Part shown: positions 51,773-59,568 of the stretch, piece after piece
Layout: every line of letters starts with the position of its first letter
How positions within the stretch are numbered: the stretch's first letter is position 1
Origin: a bacterium
GTDB taxonomy: Bacteria; Electryoneota; Electryoneia; Electryoneales; Electryoneaceae
Reading direction: 5' to 3'
DNA length: 64,000 bases
NCBI GenBank assembly: GCA_020444425.1
Contig: JAHLLB010000002.1
Span: 77,250-141,249 of the forward strand
Translations under genes and position numbers: made by a program
Notes under the pieces: model-generated
What the model saw: the letters and a program-made list of their open reading frames with translations, nothing else
What the model was told of the DNA's origin: nothing
Databases searched by the model: none

Positions 51773-51800
51773 GGCTATGGGCCATGGGCAATCGGCTCCG
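51773..51800. repeat. heptamer tandem tract (GGCNNNN) in the nuoL/nuoM spacer
   Basis: Four consecutive 7-nt units begin with GGC: GGCTATG, GGCCATG, GGCAATC, GGCTCCG. It starts 16 nt upstream of the nuoM ATG. It has the format of the heptamer STRR repeats described in cyanobacteria, although the sequence differs. Confidence 0.6.
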
Positions 51801-51938
51801 CCGCCTGCCACACAACCGGTCTCCCTGCCCCCAGGTTACGGGGGTGATGTCAATGCCTCAGTTGCCCGCGTTTTGCCTGCGAGCAAGGTCACTGTCTTAT
51901 GACTACATCACTGCGACTGTACAGCCGGTGCTACTTCT

Positions 51939-51962
51939 TACCACGGACTTAAGTCCGGGGTA
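51939..51962. repeat. palindrome of the ACCACGGACT/AGTCCGTGGT family, one mismatch
   Basis: A 24-bp near-perfect palindrome centred on GGACTTAAGTCC. One arm position (A to G) breaks it. The same core recurs at 54095-54120, 54151-54172 and 55813-55824. It lies just 18 nt past the nuoL stop. Confidence 0.75.
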
Positions 51963-51980
51963 CTTGCACCAGGACGATCG

Positions 51981-54044
51981 CTACCTGACGTAAACCGCGA
52001 GCAGAATCGCCACCACACCGATCACGAGCAATACGGCGTAGTTGCCGACAACACCGGTCTGCAGGGTACGCAGCACGCTGCCACCCCACCGGACCGTCCT
52101 CGCGCTGCCATGGACCATGCCGCCATCCACGACTTTTTCGTCCACGCCATGCCAGAAGAACTTGCACGTCTTGATCAACGGCTGAATCACGCCGGCATTG
52201 TAGATTTCGTCGAGATAATACTTTTTCCACAACACCTTGGCGAATCCGGTCTGCTCGCTGTCTGGCTTGGCTTCACGCCCCTGCTTGATGTAGAACATCC
52301 ACGCCAGCCCGATCCCGAACAGTGCGGTCAGCACGGCAATCGTGATCAGCACCCACTCTGTCCCCATCGACAGGTGTTCCGGATGGTAGTGCACCGCTTC
52401 AAACGACGGCGCAAACACCGGCTCGAGCCAGTGATGCATCTTGTTCAGGTTCTCGCCCAGCACTGGCGGCAGGCCAACCCAGCCGCCGATCACCGCGAGA
52501 ATTGCGAGAATCATCAACGGGACGGTCATCACCGCAGGGCTTTCATGCAAGCCTTCCTCGCTGCCTTCCGGTCCCTTGTACTTGCCGTAGAACGTCAGGT
52601 ACACCAGGCGGAACATGTAGAACGCGGTTAAGCCCGCAGCGACCAACCCGAGCACGTACGGCAGGATCGTCAGGCCGCCTTCGCCCTTGAAGAACATGAA
52701 CGCGTAGGCGAGGATTTCGTCCTTGCTGAAGAAACCGGAGAAGCCCGGAATACCGGCAATCGCCAACGTTGCCAGCAGGAACGTCCAGAACGTCACCGGG
52801 ATTTTCTTGCGCAGTCCGCCCATGTTGCGGATGTCCTGCGGGTCGGTGTGATGGTCGTTCACGTGATGCAGGCCGCCGTGCATGGTATGGATCACCGCGC
52901 CGGAACCGAGGAACAACAGGGCCTTGAAGAATGCGTGCGTCATCAGGTGGAACACACCCGCGCCAAATGCGAACACACCGCACGCCATCACCATGTAGCC
53001 AAGCTGGCTGACGGTGGAATATGCGAGCACCTTCTTGATGTCGAACTGACGTAGACCGATCGTCGCGGCGAACAAGGCGGTGAAACCACCGATCAGGGCG
53101 ACCACCCAAGCTGCGTTCGGTGCCAGAACGTAGAACATGGACGAACGGGCAATCATGTACACGCCGGCGGTAACCATCGTCGCGGCGTGGATCAGAGCGG
53201 ATACGGGTGTCGGACCGGCCATCGCGTCCGGCAGCCACACATACAGCGGGAACTGTGCCGATTTACCAGCCGCACCAAGCAACAGCATCAGGCCGATACC
53301 GACGATTACCGCGTTGTTCAGGTCGTGGGCGTAATGCTGCGCCGCCGCCGGAAAGACTTCGCTGAAGGTCAGGGTGCCGAGGTGCGAGAACATCAGGAAC
53401 ATCGCGATCAGCACGCCGAAGTCGCCGATACGGTTGACGACAAAGGCCTTCATGCCCGCTTCGGCCTTGCTCATATCCTCCCACCAGAACCCGATCAGCA
53501 GGTAGGACGCCAAGCCGACGCCTTCCCAGCCGATGAACATGATCGGATAGTTGTTGCCGAGCACGAGAATCAGCATGAAGAACACGAACAGGTTCAGGTA
53601 CGTAAAGAACACCCGGAACCGTGCGTCCCCGTGCATGTAGCCGATGGAGTAGATATGGATCAACGAGCTGATGCCGGTGACAACGAGAATCATCACCACG
53701 GACAGCGGATCGATCAGGAACGCGAAGTCCAGATGCAACCCACCGATATTCAGCCAGTTGAAGAAGGTGACGTTGACCGCGCGGTGGTGCGGATCGAGCT
53801 TCAGCAGCTGCATGAACAGCGAAACGGCGACACTGAAGCTACCGATGATCATCAGGCTGCCGAACCAGCCGGTCAATTTCTCCGGCCAGTTTCGGTTGAT
53901 CAACCCGTTCACGACCAGTCCGATCAACGGAAACAGGAGCAGCCAGATGGCGTAGTGCAGGTCTGGCGCATGCGCCGCCGCGGCGGCAACAGTGTCTGCC
54001 GCGTGATGCACCTGCTCGGCTGCGTGTTCCATGCTGTGGTCCAC
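51981..54044 (-). CDS. nuoL: NADH-quinone oxidoreductase subunit L
   Basis: Largest antiporter-like subunit (687 aa, about 16 helices plus the long lateral helix). It has FDFAFLIDPLSVVM-type start of the N-terminal domain (HLDFAFLIDPLSVVMILV), FFTYLNLFVFFMLILVLGNN, FIGWEGVGLASYLLIGFWW, KSAQFPLYVWLPDAMAGPTP and ALIHAATMVTAGVYMI. An unusual His/Ala-rich N-terminus (DHSMEHAAEQVHHAAD) precedes the first helix. The start is GTG at 54044 with GGGAGG 5 nt upstream. Confidence 0.96.
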   Translation of the reverse strand: MDHSMEHAAEQVHHAADTVAAAAAHAPDLHYAIWLLLFPLIGLVVNGLINRNWPEKLTGWFGSLMIIGSFSVAVSLFMQLLKLDPHHRAVNVTFFNWLNIGGLHLDFAFLIDPLSVVMILVVTGISSLIHIYSIGYMHGDARFRVFFTYLNLFVFFMLILVLGNNYPIMFIGWEGVGLASYLLIGFWWEDMSKAEAGMKAFVVNRIGDFGVLIAMFLMFSHLGTLTFSEVFPAAAQHYAHDLNNAVIVGIGLMLLLGAAGKSAQFPLYVWLPDAMAGPTPVSALIHAATMVTAGVYMIARSSMFYVLAPNAAWVVALIGGFTALFAATIGLRQFDIKKVLAYSTVSQLGYMVMACGVFAFGAGVFHLMTHAFFKALLFLGSGAVIHTMHGGLHHVNDHHTDPQDIRNMGGLRKKIPVTFWTFLLATLAIAGIPGFSGFFSKDEILAYAFMFFKGEGGLTILPYVLGLVAAGLTAFYMFRLVYLTFYGKYKGPEGSEEGLHESPAVMTVPLMILAILAVIGGWVGLPPVLGENLNKMHHWLEPVFAPSFEAVHYHPEHLSMGTEWVLITIAVLTALFGIGLAWMFYIKQGREAKPDSEQTGFAKVLWKKYYLDEIYNAGVIQPLIKTCKFFWHGVDEKVVDGGMVHGSARTVRWGGSVLRTLQTGVVGNYAVLLVIGVVAILLAVYVR

Positions 54045-54094
54045 CTAAACCTCCCCGAGGGGACACGTGTTTTCGAATACTATGATCCAGCCTC

Positions 54095-54120
54095 TTACCA
54101 CGGACTTAAGTCCGTGGTAA
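54095..54120. repeat. 26-bp perfect palindrome in the nuoK/nuoL spacer
   Basis: Arms of 13 bases (ttaccacggactt and its complement) meet with no loop. Same family as 51939-51962 and 54151-54172; the two copies in this spacer are 30 nt apart. As RNA it would form a strong hairpin between nuoK and nuoL. Confidence 0.85.
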
Positions 54121-54150
54121 TACTTCAGGTTCGATTGTCACTTTGTCCTT

Positions 54151-54172
54151 ACCACGGACTTCAGTCCGTGGT
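54151..54172. repeat. second palindrome of the same family in the nuoK/nuoL spacer
   Basis: Ten-base perfect arms accacggact / agtccgtggt around a TC centre. It differs from the 54095-54120 copy in the centre and outer edge, as expected for a dispersed family rather than a fresh duplication. Confidence 0.8.
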
Positions 54173-54206
54173 TACTGCGAGGTGCGGGTTCCGGTCTGTT
54201 CTCAAG

Positions 54207-54230
54207 CCTCACACCTCATACCTCAAACCT
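54207..54230. repeat. heptamer tandem tract CCTCANA next to the nuoK stop
   Basis: Units CCTCACA, CCTCATA, CCTCAAA, then CCT, in exact 7-nt register. The last bases overlap the nuoK stop codon (54229-54231). Confidence 0.75.
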
Positions 54231-54540
54231 AGTTCTTGAGCAGATTCAGTTTCCGGACGTCCAGGGATTCGGTATTCCGGAAAATGGTCACCACAATCGC
54301 CAGCCCGACGCCGACTTCCGCCGCGGCCACGGTCAGCGTAAAGAACGTGAAGATCATCCCGCCCGCGTTTTCCAGGTAATGGCTGAACGCGATCAGGGTC
54401 ATGTTGGCCGAATTCAGCATCATTTCAACCGACATGAAGATGATCAGGATGTTCCGCCGCGTGAGCACGCCCATCACTCCGATAGCAAACAGGATTGCGG
54501 CGAGAATCAGGTAGTGGTTAAGTCCGACAGTCAGATCCAT
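54229..54540 (-). CDS. nuoK: NADH-quinone oxidoreductase subunit K
   Basis: Small three-helix subunit (103 aa) of the membrane arm: LILAAILFAIGVMGVLTRRN, IIFMSVEMMLNSANMTLIAFS with conserved Glu in MSVEMM, and FFTLTVAAAEVGVGLAIVV with the second Glu. ATG at 54540 is preferred (GGAG 9 nt upstream) over a GTG two codons earlier. The gene begins 2 nt beyond the nuoJ stop. Confidence 0.95.
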   Translation of the reverse strand: MDLTVGLNHYLILAAILFAIGVMGVLTRRNILIIFMSVEMMLNSANMTLIAFSHYLENAGGMIFTFFTLTVAAAEVGVGLAIVVTIFRNTESLDVRKLNLLKN

Positions 54541-54542
54541 GA

Positions 54543-55061
54543 TCACACCCGCTCCCGTTTCGCCAGCGCCACTGCGCCGATCACTGCCGCCAGAAGGAGA
54601 ATGCCCGCGATTTCAAACGGGAAAACGTAGTTGTGGAACAGTTCCTGGCCCAGGCTCTTCGCATCGCCGAGCGCGTAGGCAGCTTCCCCCGGCGGGAAGG
54701 TCGGCACGCCCGGTCCCGGCTTGCCCGCGAGGAAAGCGAGCAGCACAATGCCGAAGCCAATCGCGACGACGAAGCCGAGGGTCTGGAAGAACGACGTTCC
54801 ACCCTCAAGCGCCTCCGGGTCACGCAGGTTCAGCATCATCACCACGAACAGGAACAGCACCATGATCGCGCCGGCGTACACCAGCACCTGAATCGCGGCG
54901 AGGAAGGTTGCACCAAGCATCACATAGAACCCCGCGAAGCAAAAGAACATCAGCACGAGGAACAAGATGCTGTGAACCGGGTTTTTCCGTGTCACCACCA
55001 TGATGCCGCTGAACAGGCTGATCAGGGCAAGGATGGCGAAGACGATCGTTTGTGCATCCAT
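54543..55061 (-). CDS. nuoJ: NADH-quinone oxidoreductase subunit J
   Basis: Five-helix membrane subunit (172 aa): IVFAILALISLFSGIMVVTRKNPVHS, CFAGFYVMLGATFLAAIQVLVYAGAIMVLFLFVVMMLNL (the conserved pi-bulge region of TM3), and a final helix EIAGILLLAAVIGAVALAKRE. nuoK follows with a 2-nt gap. No strong Shine-Dalgarno precedes the ATG; the upstream spacer is filled by palindromes. Confidence 0.94.
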   Translation of the reverse strand: MDAQTIVFAILALISLFSGIMVVTRKNPVHSILFLVLMFFCFAGFYVMLGATFLAAIQVLVYAGAIMVLFLFVVMMLNLRDPEALEGGTSFFQTLGFVVAIGFGIVLLAFLAGKPGPGVPTFPPGEAAYALGDAKSLGQELFHNYVFPFEIAGILLLAAVIGAVALAKRERV

Positions 55062-55076
55062 AATCGATCCATGTAG

Positions 55077-55097
55077 CCCGGGGCATGATGCCCCGGG
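55077..55097. repeat. 21-bp perfect palindrome in the nuoI/nuoJ spacer
   Basis: Ten-base arms cccggggcat / atgccccggg around a single G, about 16 nt upstream of the nuoJ ATG. It belongs to a different sequence family from the GGACTTAAGTCC palindromes. Confidence 0.8.
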
Positions 55098-55124
55098 GCC
55101 AAACCGTGTATGGTTTTATGGTGT

Positions 55125-55145
55125 CCCGGACTCCACAAATCCGGG
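55125..55145. repeat. hairpin just downstream of nuoI
   Basis: Six-base arms cccgga / tccggg with a 9-nt loop, ending 6 nt past the nuoI stop. Together with 55077-55097 it fills most of the 90-nt spacer. Confidence 0.55.
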
Positions 55146-55151
55146 CAACGA

Positions 55152-55664
55152 TTAATCCTTGTAGAAGATCGGGCCGCCGATTTTCTCGGTCAGCATCTCC
55201 TTGGTGTAGATCAGCTTGTCGCGGCTGTCTTCGGTGAACTCATAGAATGGAGTCATGAAGATCGCCGCTTCCGGGCACGCCTCTTCGCACATGCCGCAGA
55301 AGATGCAGCGCAGCATGTCGATTTCGTAGGTCACAGAATACCGTTCGGTGGTATGCAGGTGACGGCGTTCCGGCGGAACTTCACCCGCCTGAATCGTGAT
55401 CGCATCCGCCGGGCAGGCCAGTTCGCACATCTGGCAGCCGACACAGCGCTCGCGACCGAATTCGTCGCGTTTGAGCACGTGCCGTCCACGCCAGCGGTGG
55501 CTGATTTCGACCTTTTCTTCCGGATACTGGACGGTCACCGGCTTGGCGAAGAAGTGTGACAGGGTCACCCCCATCCCCTTCGCGATCGCCGGGAAGTACA
55601 GCCGCTCAGCAAGGGTCAGGTTGTACTTGCGGAACGGATCGTTTTGCAGTGGCACTTTCGCCAT
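55152..55664 (-). CDS. nuoI: NADH-quinone oxidoreductase subunit I
   Basis: Ferredoxin-like subunit (170 aa) carrying two 4Fe-4S clusters (N6a, N6b) between NuoG and NuoB. Both cysteine sets are intact: CVGCQMCELACP and CIFCGMCEEACP. GRHVLKRDEFGRERC precedes the first, as usual. The ATG at 55664 has GAGG 6 nt upstream; an alternative four codons earlier lacks one. The spacer to nuoH is 153 nt and repeat-rich. Confidence 0.96.
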   Translation of the reverse strand: MAKVPLQNDPFRKYNLTLAERLYFPAIAKGMGVTLSHFFAKPVTVQYPEEKVEISHRWRGRHVLKRDEFGRERCVGCQMCELACPADAITIQAGEVPPERRHLHTTERYSVTYEIDMLRCIFCGMCEEACPEAAIFMTPFYEFTEDSRDKLIYTKEMLTEKIGGPIFYKD

Positions 55665-55683
55665 CAGCGACCTCAAGAACGAA

Positions 55684-55719
55684 GTACAGAATACCAGGTA
55701 CAGAGTACGAAGTACGAAG
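55684..55719. repeat. heptamer tandem tract (GTACAGA/GTACGAA) in the nuoH/nuoI spacer
   Basis: Five 7-nt units in exact register: GTACAGA, ATACCAG, GTACAGA, GTACGAA, GTACGAA. It lies 20 nt upstream of the nuoI ATG. Confidence 0.75.
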
Positions 55720-55789
55720 CATCATGTACGTTATTGATCTATCACGTTACCGTCTAAAACGGTATCTTTTGTCTTTGGACTTCATTACG

Positions 55790-55825
55790 ACTTTCGACCT
55801 TCTACTTTTTCTGGACTTTAGTCCA
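55790..55825. repeat. heptamer tract and GGACT-NN-AGTCC palindrome over the nuoH stop
   Basis: ACTTTCG, ACCTTCT, ACTTTTT follow in 7-nt steps (55790-55810), then a 14-bp inverted repeat tggact-tt-agtcca (55812-55825) that includes the nuoH stop codon (55818-55820). The core GGACTTTAGTCC is a further copy of the 51.9/54.1-kb family core. Confidence 0.65.
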
Positions 55826-56870
55826 TCCCCGCGCCGCCGGTCCACAGCAGGATCAGCGCCATCACGAAGATGTTCAGCAATCCAAGTGGGATCAGGCGTT
55901 TCCAGCCGAGATTCATCAGCTGGTCATAGCGGAAGCGCGGCAGTGTCCAGCGCACCCACATGAACACGAACATGAAGAACAGCGTCTTCGCCCAGAACAC
56001 GCCGAAGGTCAGCAATCCCCAGAAGATGCCCGGCTCGGCCGGAGTCGCCACGAACGGGATCGACCAACCGCCGAAATAGAGCGTCGCGATCAGGCCGGAC
56101 GCCAGCGTCATGTGGACATATTCCCCGAACATGAACAGGCCGAACTTCATCGCGGAATACTCAGTGTGGTACCCGGCGACGATTTCGTTTTCCGCTTCCG
56201 GCAGGTCGAACGGCACCCGTGACGCTTCCGCGAAGGTTGCCACGAGGAAGATGAGGAAGCCGATCGGATGCGTGAACACGCTCCAGTTCCAGATCGGTCC
56301 CGTCTGGTTCAGCACGATGTCGCGCAGTGAAAACGATCCGTGATCGAGGATCAGCGCGACAATCGCCAGCCCCATCGCGATTTCGTATGAAATCATCTGG
56401 CTGGAGGATCGCAGGCCGCCCATCAGCGAATACTTGTTGTTCGAGGCCCAGCCACCGGTAATGATCCCGTACACGCCCAGCGAACCGATTGCAAGGATGT
56501 AGAGGATGCCGATGTTGATGTCGGCGAGCTGCAGCAGCACTTCACGTCCGCCGATGATCATCCGGTCACCGAACGGAATTACGGCCATCAGGAAGCCGGC
56601 GGCCATAAAGGTGAACGTCGGCGCGATGATGAACAACACCTTGTTCGCGCGATCCGGGTTGAATTCTTCTTTCATGAAGAACTTGACACCGTCCGCGACA
56701 ACCTGCAGCAGTCCCCAGGGGCCAGCGCGATTCGGGCCGTGCCGGTCCTGGAAGAACCCGGCAATCTTGCGTTCACCGAGGGTGGCGTAGGCTACGATGG
56801 TCAGCAGGACGATGAATACGAACACACCGACCGCCGATTTTTCGATGATAAATGCGCCGATCTCGTTCAT
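55818..56870 (-). CDS. nuoH: NADH-quinone oxidoreductase subunit H
   Basis: Eight-helix membrane subunit (350 aa) forming part of the quinone site with NuoB and NuoD. Conserved: GERKIAGFFQDRHGPNRAGPWGLLQ, VADGVKFFMKEEF, PFDLPEAENEIVAGYHTEYS (the EAENE acidic quinone-channel loop), and MFVFMWVRWTLPRFRYDQLM. The ATG at 56870 has GGAG 7 nt upstream, inside the end of nuoG. Longer frames into nuoG lack support. Confidence 0.96.
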   Translation of the reverse strand: MNEIGAFIIEKSAVGVFVFIVLLTIVAYATLGERKIAGFFQDRHGPNRAGPWGLLQVVADGVKFFMKEEFNPDRANKVLFIIAPTFTFMAAGFLMAVIPFGDRMIIGGREVLLQLADINIGILYILAIGSLGVYGIITGGWASNNKYSLMGGLRSSSQMISYEIAMGLAIVALILDHGSFSLRDIVLNQTGPIWNWSVFTHPIGFLIFLVATFAEASRVPFDLPEAENEIVAGYHTEYSAMKFGLFMFGEYVHMTLASGLIATLYFGGWSIPFVATPAEPGIFWGLLTFGVFWAKTLFFMFVFMWVRWTLPRFRYDQLMNLGWKRLIPLGLLNIFVMALILLWTGGAGMD

Positions 56871-56874
56871 CGAC

Positions 56875-57915
56875 TTACTCCGCTTTGGCGGTTTCGTCGC
56901 CGCTGTCGGGTGAATCTTCCGTGACGGCTTCCGTCTCCGGTTCTGTTTCGGCTTCCGGTGCGGCCGCTTCGCCGTCACCATTCATGCCGAGTTCCTTGCG
57001 CGCGGCTTCTTCCAACTCCTTGGCCGTACGCGGACCGCCCTTGACGGGAGTCGTGATATCGACATCTTCCTCGATAATCCAGTCTTCGAGGTTGTAGTGC
57101 TCAAAGCGGGCTTCGTCGCAGATCATCGATTTCATCACGCGGTACTCATCCATCCGCGCGGTAACACGGTAGATCTTGCCACGATACAGTCCCAGCATCG
57201 CCTCGGATCCGTTCTTGCACTTCACCGGATCCTTCATCGCCGATTCTTTGAGGCGCGCCGGAACGTGTTCCAGATCCCAGACACGAGCGCTGAAACGCAT
57301 TTTCTTGTCCGTCAACGCGCCAACCGGGCAGACGTCAATCACGTTACCCGCCCAACCGCTCGGGATCGCCGCTTCGATGTACGAACCGACTTCGGCGTGG
57401 TCGCCACGGTTCAGCATACCGATGTGCGAAACACCCATATAATCTTCCGACAAACGGATGCACCGGCGGCAATGGATGCAACGGTTCATCTCCTTCGCGA
57501 TCTTCTCGCCATAGTCTGTCTTCGGGAAGGTGCGGCGCGGATAGCGTGTGCGTCCGACGGGGAACCCGTACTTGTAGCCGTAGTCCTGCAGGTCACATTC
57601 GCCAGCCTGATCACAAATCGGGCAGTCCAGCGGATGGTGCAGCAGCAGGAACTCCATCACGCCACGGCGGGCCTTGAACACGCGTTCGTTGTTCGTGTTC
57701 ACGACCATGCCGTCCCGAATCGGTGTCTGGCAGCCGATCTGCAGCTTGCCGATGCCTTCCACTTCGACGAGGCAGATCCGGCAGTTGCCCTGCGGCGGGA
57801 ACCACGGGTAGTAACAGTACGTCGGGATGTTGACACCGGCCTTGCGGGCGGCCCACAGGATGGTTACGCCATCCGGGACTTCCACCTGCTTGCCGTCTAC
57901 AGTCACGTTGGGCAT
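56875..57915 (-). CDS. nuoG: NADH-quinone oxidoreductase subunit G, short form
   Basis: Iron-sulfur subunit of the peripheral arm; 346 aa instead of ~700-900. Present are the 2Fe-2S domain (Cys34, 45, 48, 62), the HxxxCxxCxxxxxC cluster (His94, Cys98, 101, 107) and the 4Fe-4S set (Cys146, 149, 152, 196). The C-terminal molybdopterin-oxidoreductase-like domain is missing, replaced by an acidic, Ala/Glu/Thr-rich tail (~290-346). Short NuoG proteins are known in Bacteroidetes and relatives, so this is a lineage trait rather than a truncation. Confidence 0.93.
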   Translation of the reverse strand: MPNVTVDGKQVEVPDGVTILWAARKAGVNIPTYCYYPWFPPQGNCRICLVEVEGIGKLQIGCQTPIRDGMVVNTNNERVFKARRGVMEFLLLHHPLDCPICDQAGECDLQDYGYKYGFPVGRTRYPRRTFPKTDYGEKIAKEMNRCIHCRRCIRLSEDYMGVSHIGMLNRGDHAEVGSYIEAAIPSGWAGNVIDVCPVGALTDKKMRFSARVWDLEHVPARLKESAMKDPVKCKNGSEAMLGLYRGKIYRVTARMDEYRVMKSMICDEARFEHYNLEDWIIEEDVDITTPVKGGPRTAKELEEAARKELGMNGDGEAAAPEAETEPETEAVTEDSPDSGDETAKAE

Positions 57916-57959
57916 GGGTCTTACTCCGTATCCCCATCTCCGGCTTCAAGGAAGCCAGG

Positions 57960-59450
57960 TCATTTTTTCTGTTCACGCGCGTACGGTGAGTCGCCCTTCT
58001 CGGTACTTTCCTCGTGCTGCAGCTTCGTGAACATCGGCTCCGGCCCACGTTCGACGTTGTGCACGACCTTGTCGAAGTCAGTGGTGAAGTCTTCTGCGCG
58101 CGGATACTTGAACGCTTCGCCGCGACGGTAATTCTCCGGTTTGTCGGGCTTGGCGAGATGTGCCAGGCGGGTCTTGCCAGTCACCATCGACTTGCCTTCC
58201 CGGATGTAGTATTCAAATTCTTCCGGGACCTTTTCCATCATCGCCTTGATCGGCATCACGATCGAGTCGCCGAGCGGGCAGATGGTGTTGCCGAAGATCT
58301 GGTCGAACACGTCGAACAGGATTTCCTTCGCCATCGGCTGCGGCTGTCCGGACTCGATGTCCTTGAGCTGCCGCAGCACCCAGCCGCACCCTTCGCGGCA
58401 GGGCGTACATTGGCCGCAGGACTCATGCGCGTAGAAGGTTGCCAGCACCGTCGCCGCTTCCATCAGGCAAGCGGTTTCGTCGAACACGATCATCCCGCCG
58501 GACCCAAGCATGGATCCATGCGCGGCGATGTTTTCGTAATCCATGTCGCAGTCGAGGAATTCGTCCGGCAGCATGAACGGTACGGATGACCCGCCCGGGA
58601 TCACGCCCTTCAGCTTGCGACCCTTCCAGCAGCCGCCGAGTTCTTCCTCGAAGAATTTCTTCATCGGATAGCCGAGCGGAACCTCGTACACACCAGGCCG
58701 TTCGACATGCCCGCAGACGCTCCACAGCTTCGTGCCACGCGATTTTTCCGTACCCCACTGCGTGTACCATTCCGGGCCGTTCTCGATAATCTTCGGCACG
58801 GTGGCAAGCGTCTCAACGTTGTTGACGATGGTCGGGCTGCGATAAAAACCTTCGACAGCCGGGAATGGCGGCTTGAGGCGGGGTTCACCTCGCAGCCCTT
58901 CCAGACTGTTGATCATCGCGGTTTCTTCGCCGCAGATGTAGGCGCCCGCGCCACGGTGCGTCCAGACTTCCACGTCGAACCCGCTGCCCATCACGTTCTT
59001 GCCGATGTAGCCGGCTTCCCGTGCCTGAGCGAGCGCGTGTTCGACCATTTTCCAACCCTTGACGAACTCCCCGCGCAGGTAGATGTAGGCCGTGTTCGCG
59101 CCGATGGCATACGCGCCGAGCAGCACACCTTCGATCAGCTGGTGCGGCGTTTTTTCAAGGATCTCGCGATCCTTGAACGTGCCCGGTTCGGACTCGTCGG
59201 CGTTGCAGAGGAGGTATTTCGGCTTCGGGTTGTCCTGCGGCACAAAGCTCCACTTCAAGCCGGTGGGGAAACCCGCGCCACCACGTCCGCGCAGACCGGA
59301 TGCCTTGACCGTGTCGATCAATTCTGTCCGATCGACCTTGTCCTGCATCACCTTTTTCCACTGCTTGTATCCCCCGTGCTCTTCGTACGTCTTGAGCTCG
59401 GTCATCTCCGGGATATCAAGGTTCTTGAAAACGATCTTCTCGAGCGCCAT
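57960..59450 (-). CDS. nuoF: NADH-quinone oxidoreductase subunit F
   Basis: NADH- and FMN-binding subunit (496 aa), the electron entry point of complex I, with cluster N3. Motifs: LRGRGGAGFPTGLKW (FMN/NADH), ADESEPGTFKDREI, GAGAYICGEETAMINSLEG, and the 4Fe-4S set ESCGQCTPCREG (Cys345, 348, 351) with a later Cys in NTICPLGD. The ATG at 59450 (GGGAGAG upstream) fits the family N-terminus; earlier in-frame starts would place coding sequence over a palindrome. Confidence 0.95.
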   Translation of the reverse strand: MALEKIVFKNLDIPEMTELKTYEEHGGYKQWKKVMQDKVDRTELIDTVKASGLRGRGGAGFPTGLKWSFVPQDNPKPKYLLCNADESEPGTFKDREILEKTPHQLIEGVLLGAYAIGANTAYIYLRGEFVKGWKMVEHALAQAREAGYIGKNVMGSGFDVEVWTHRGAGAYICGEETAMINSLEGLRGEPRLKPPFPAVEGFYRSPTIVNNVETLATVPKIIENGPEWYTQWGTEKSRGTKLWSVCGHVERPGVYEVPLGYPMKKFFEEELGGCWKGRKLKGVIPGGSSVPFMLPDEFLDCDMDYENIAAHGSMLGSGGMIVFDETACLMEAATVLATFYAHESCGQCTPCREGCGWVLRQLKDIESGQPQPMAKEILFDVFDQIFGNTICPLGDSIVMPIKAMMEKVPEEFEYYIREGKSMVTGKTRLAHLAKPDKPENYRRGEAFKYPRAEDFTTDFDKVVHNVERGPEPMFTKLQHEESTEKGDSPYAREQKK

Positions 59451-59464
59451 CTGCTCTCCCATGC

Positions 59465-59484
59465 CCACGACATTCATGTCGTGG
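59465..59484. repeat. 20-bp palindrome upstream of nuoF
   Basis: Perfect 9-bp arms ccacgacat / atgtcgtgg with a TC centre, ending 15 nt before the nuoF ATG and next to its ribosome binding site. It could mask or expose the site. Third sequence family of palindrome in this operon. Confidence 0.75.
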
Positions 59485-59527
59485 ATCCGTCTGGGTTCTA
59501 TCTCCACACGGTACCATCACCGTTGTT

Positions 59528-59549
59528 GGCCCGGGTGTAAAGCCCGGCC
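59528..59549. repeat. imperfect GC-rich hairpin downstream of nuoE
   Basis: Arms built from ggcccggg and cccggcc with a one-base bulge around TGTAAAG. It lies 20 nt past the nuoE stop, in the 118-nt nuoE/F spacer. Confidence 0.5.
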
Positions 59550-59568
59550 ACGCAAAGAACAGTCAAAA

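Noticed and set aside
51773-55825. Possible CRISPR array because of repeated short motifs
   Set aside because: Units are 7-nt tandems and palindromes without spacers of constant length, and there are no cas genes.
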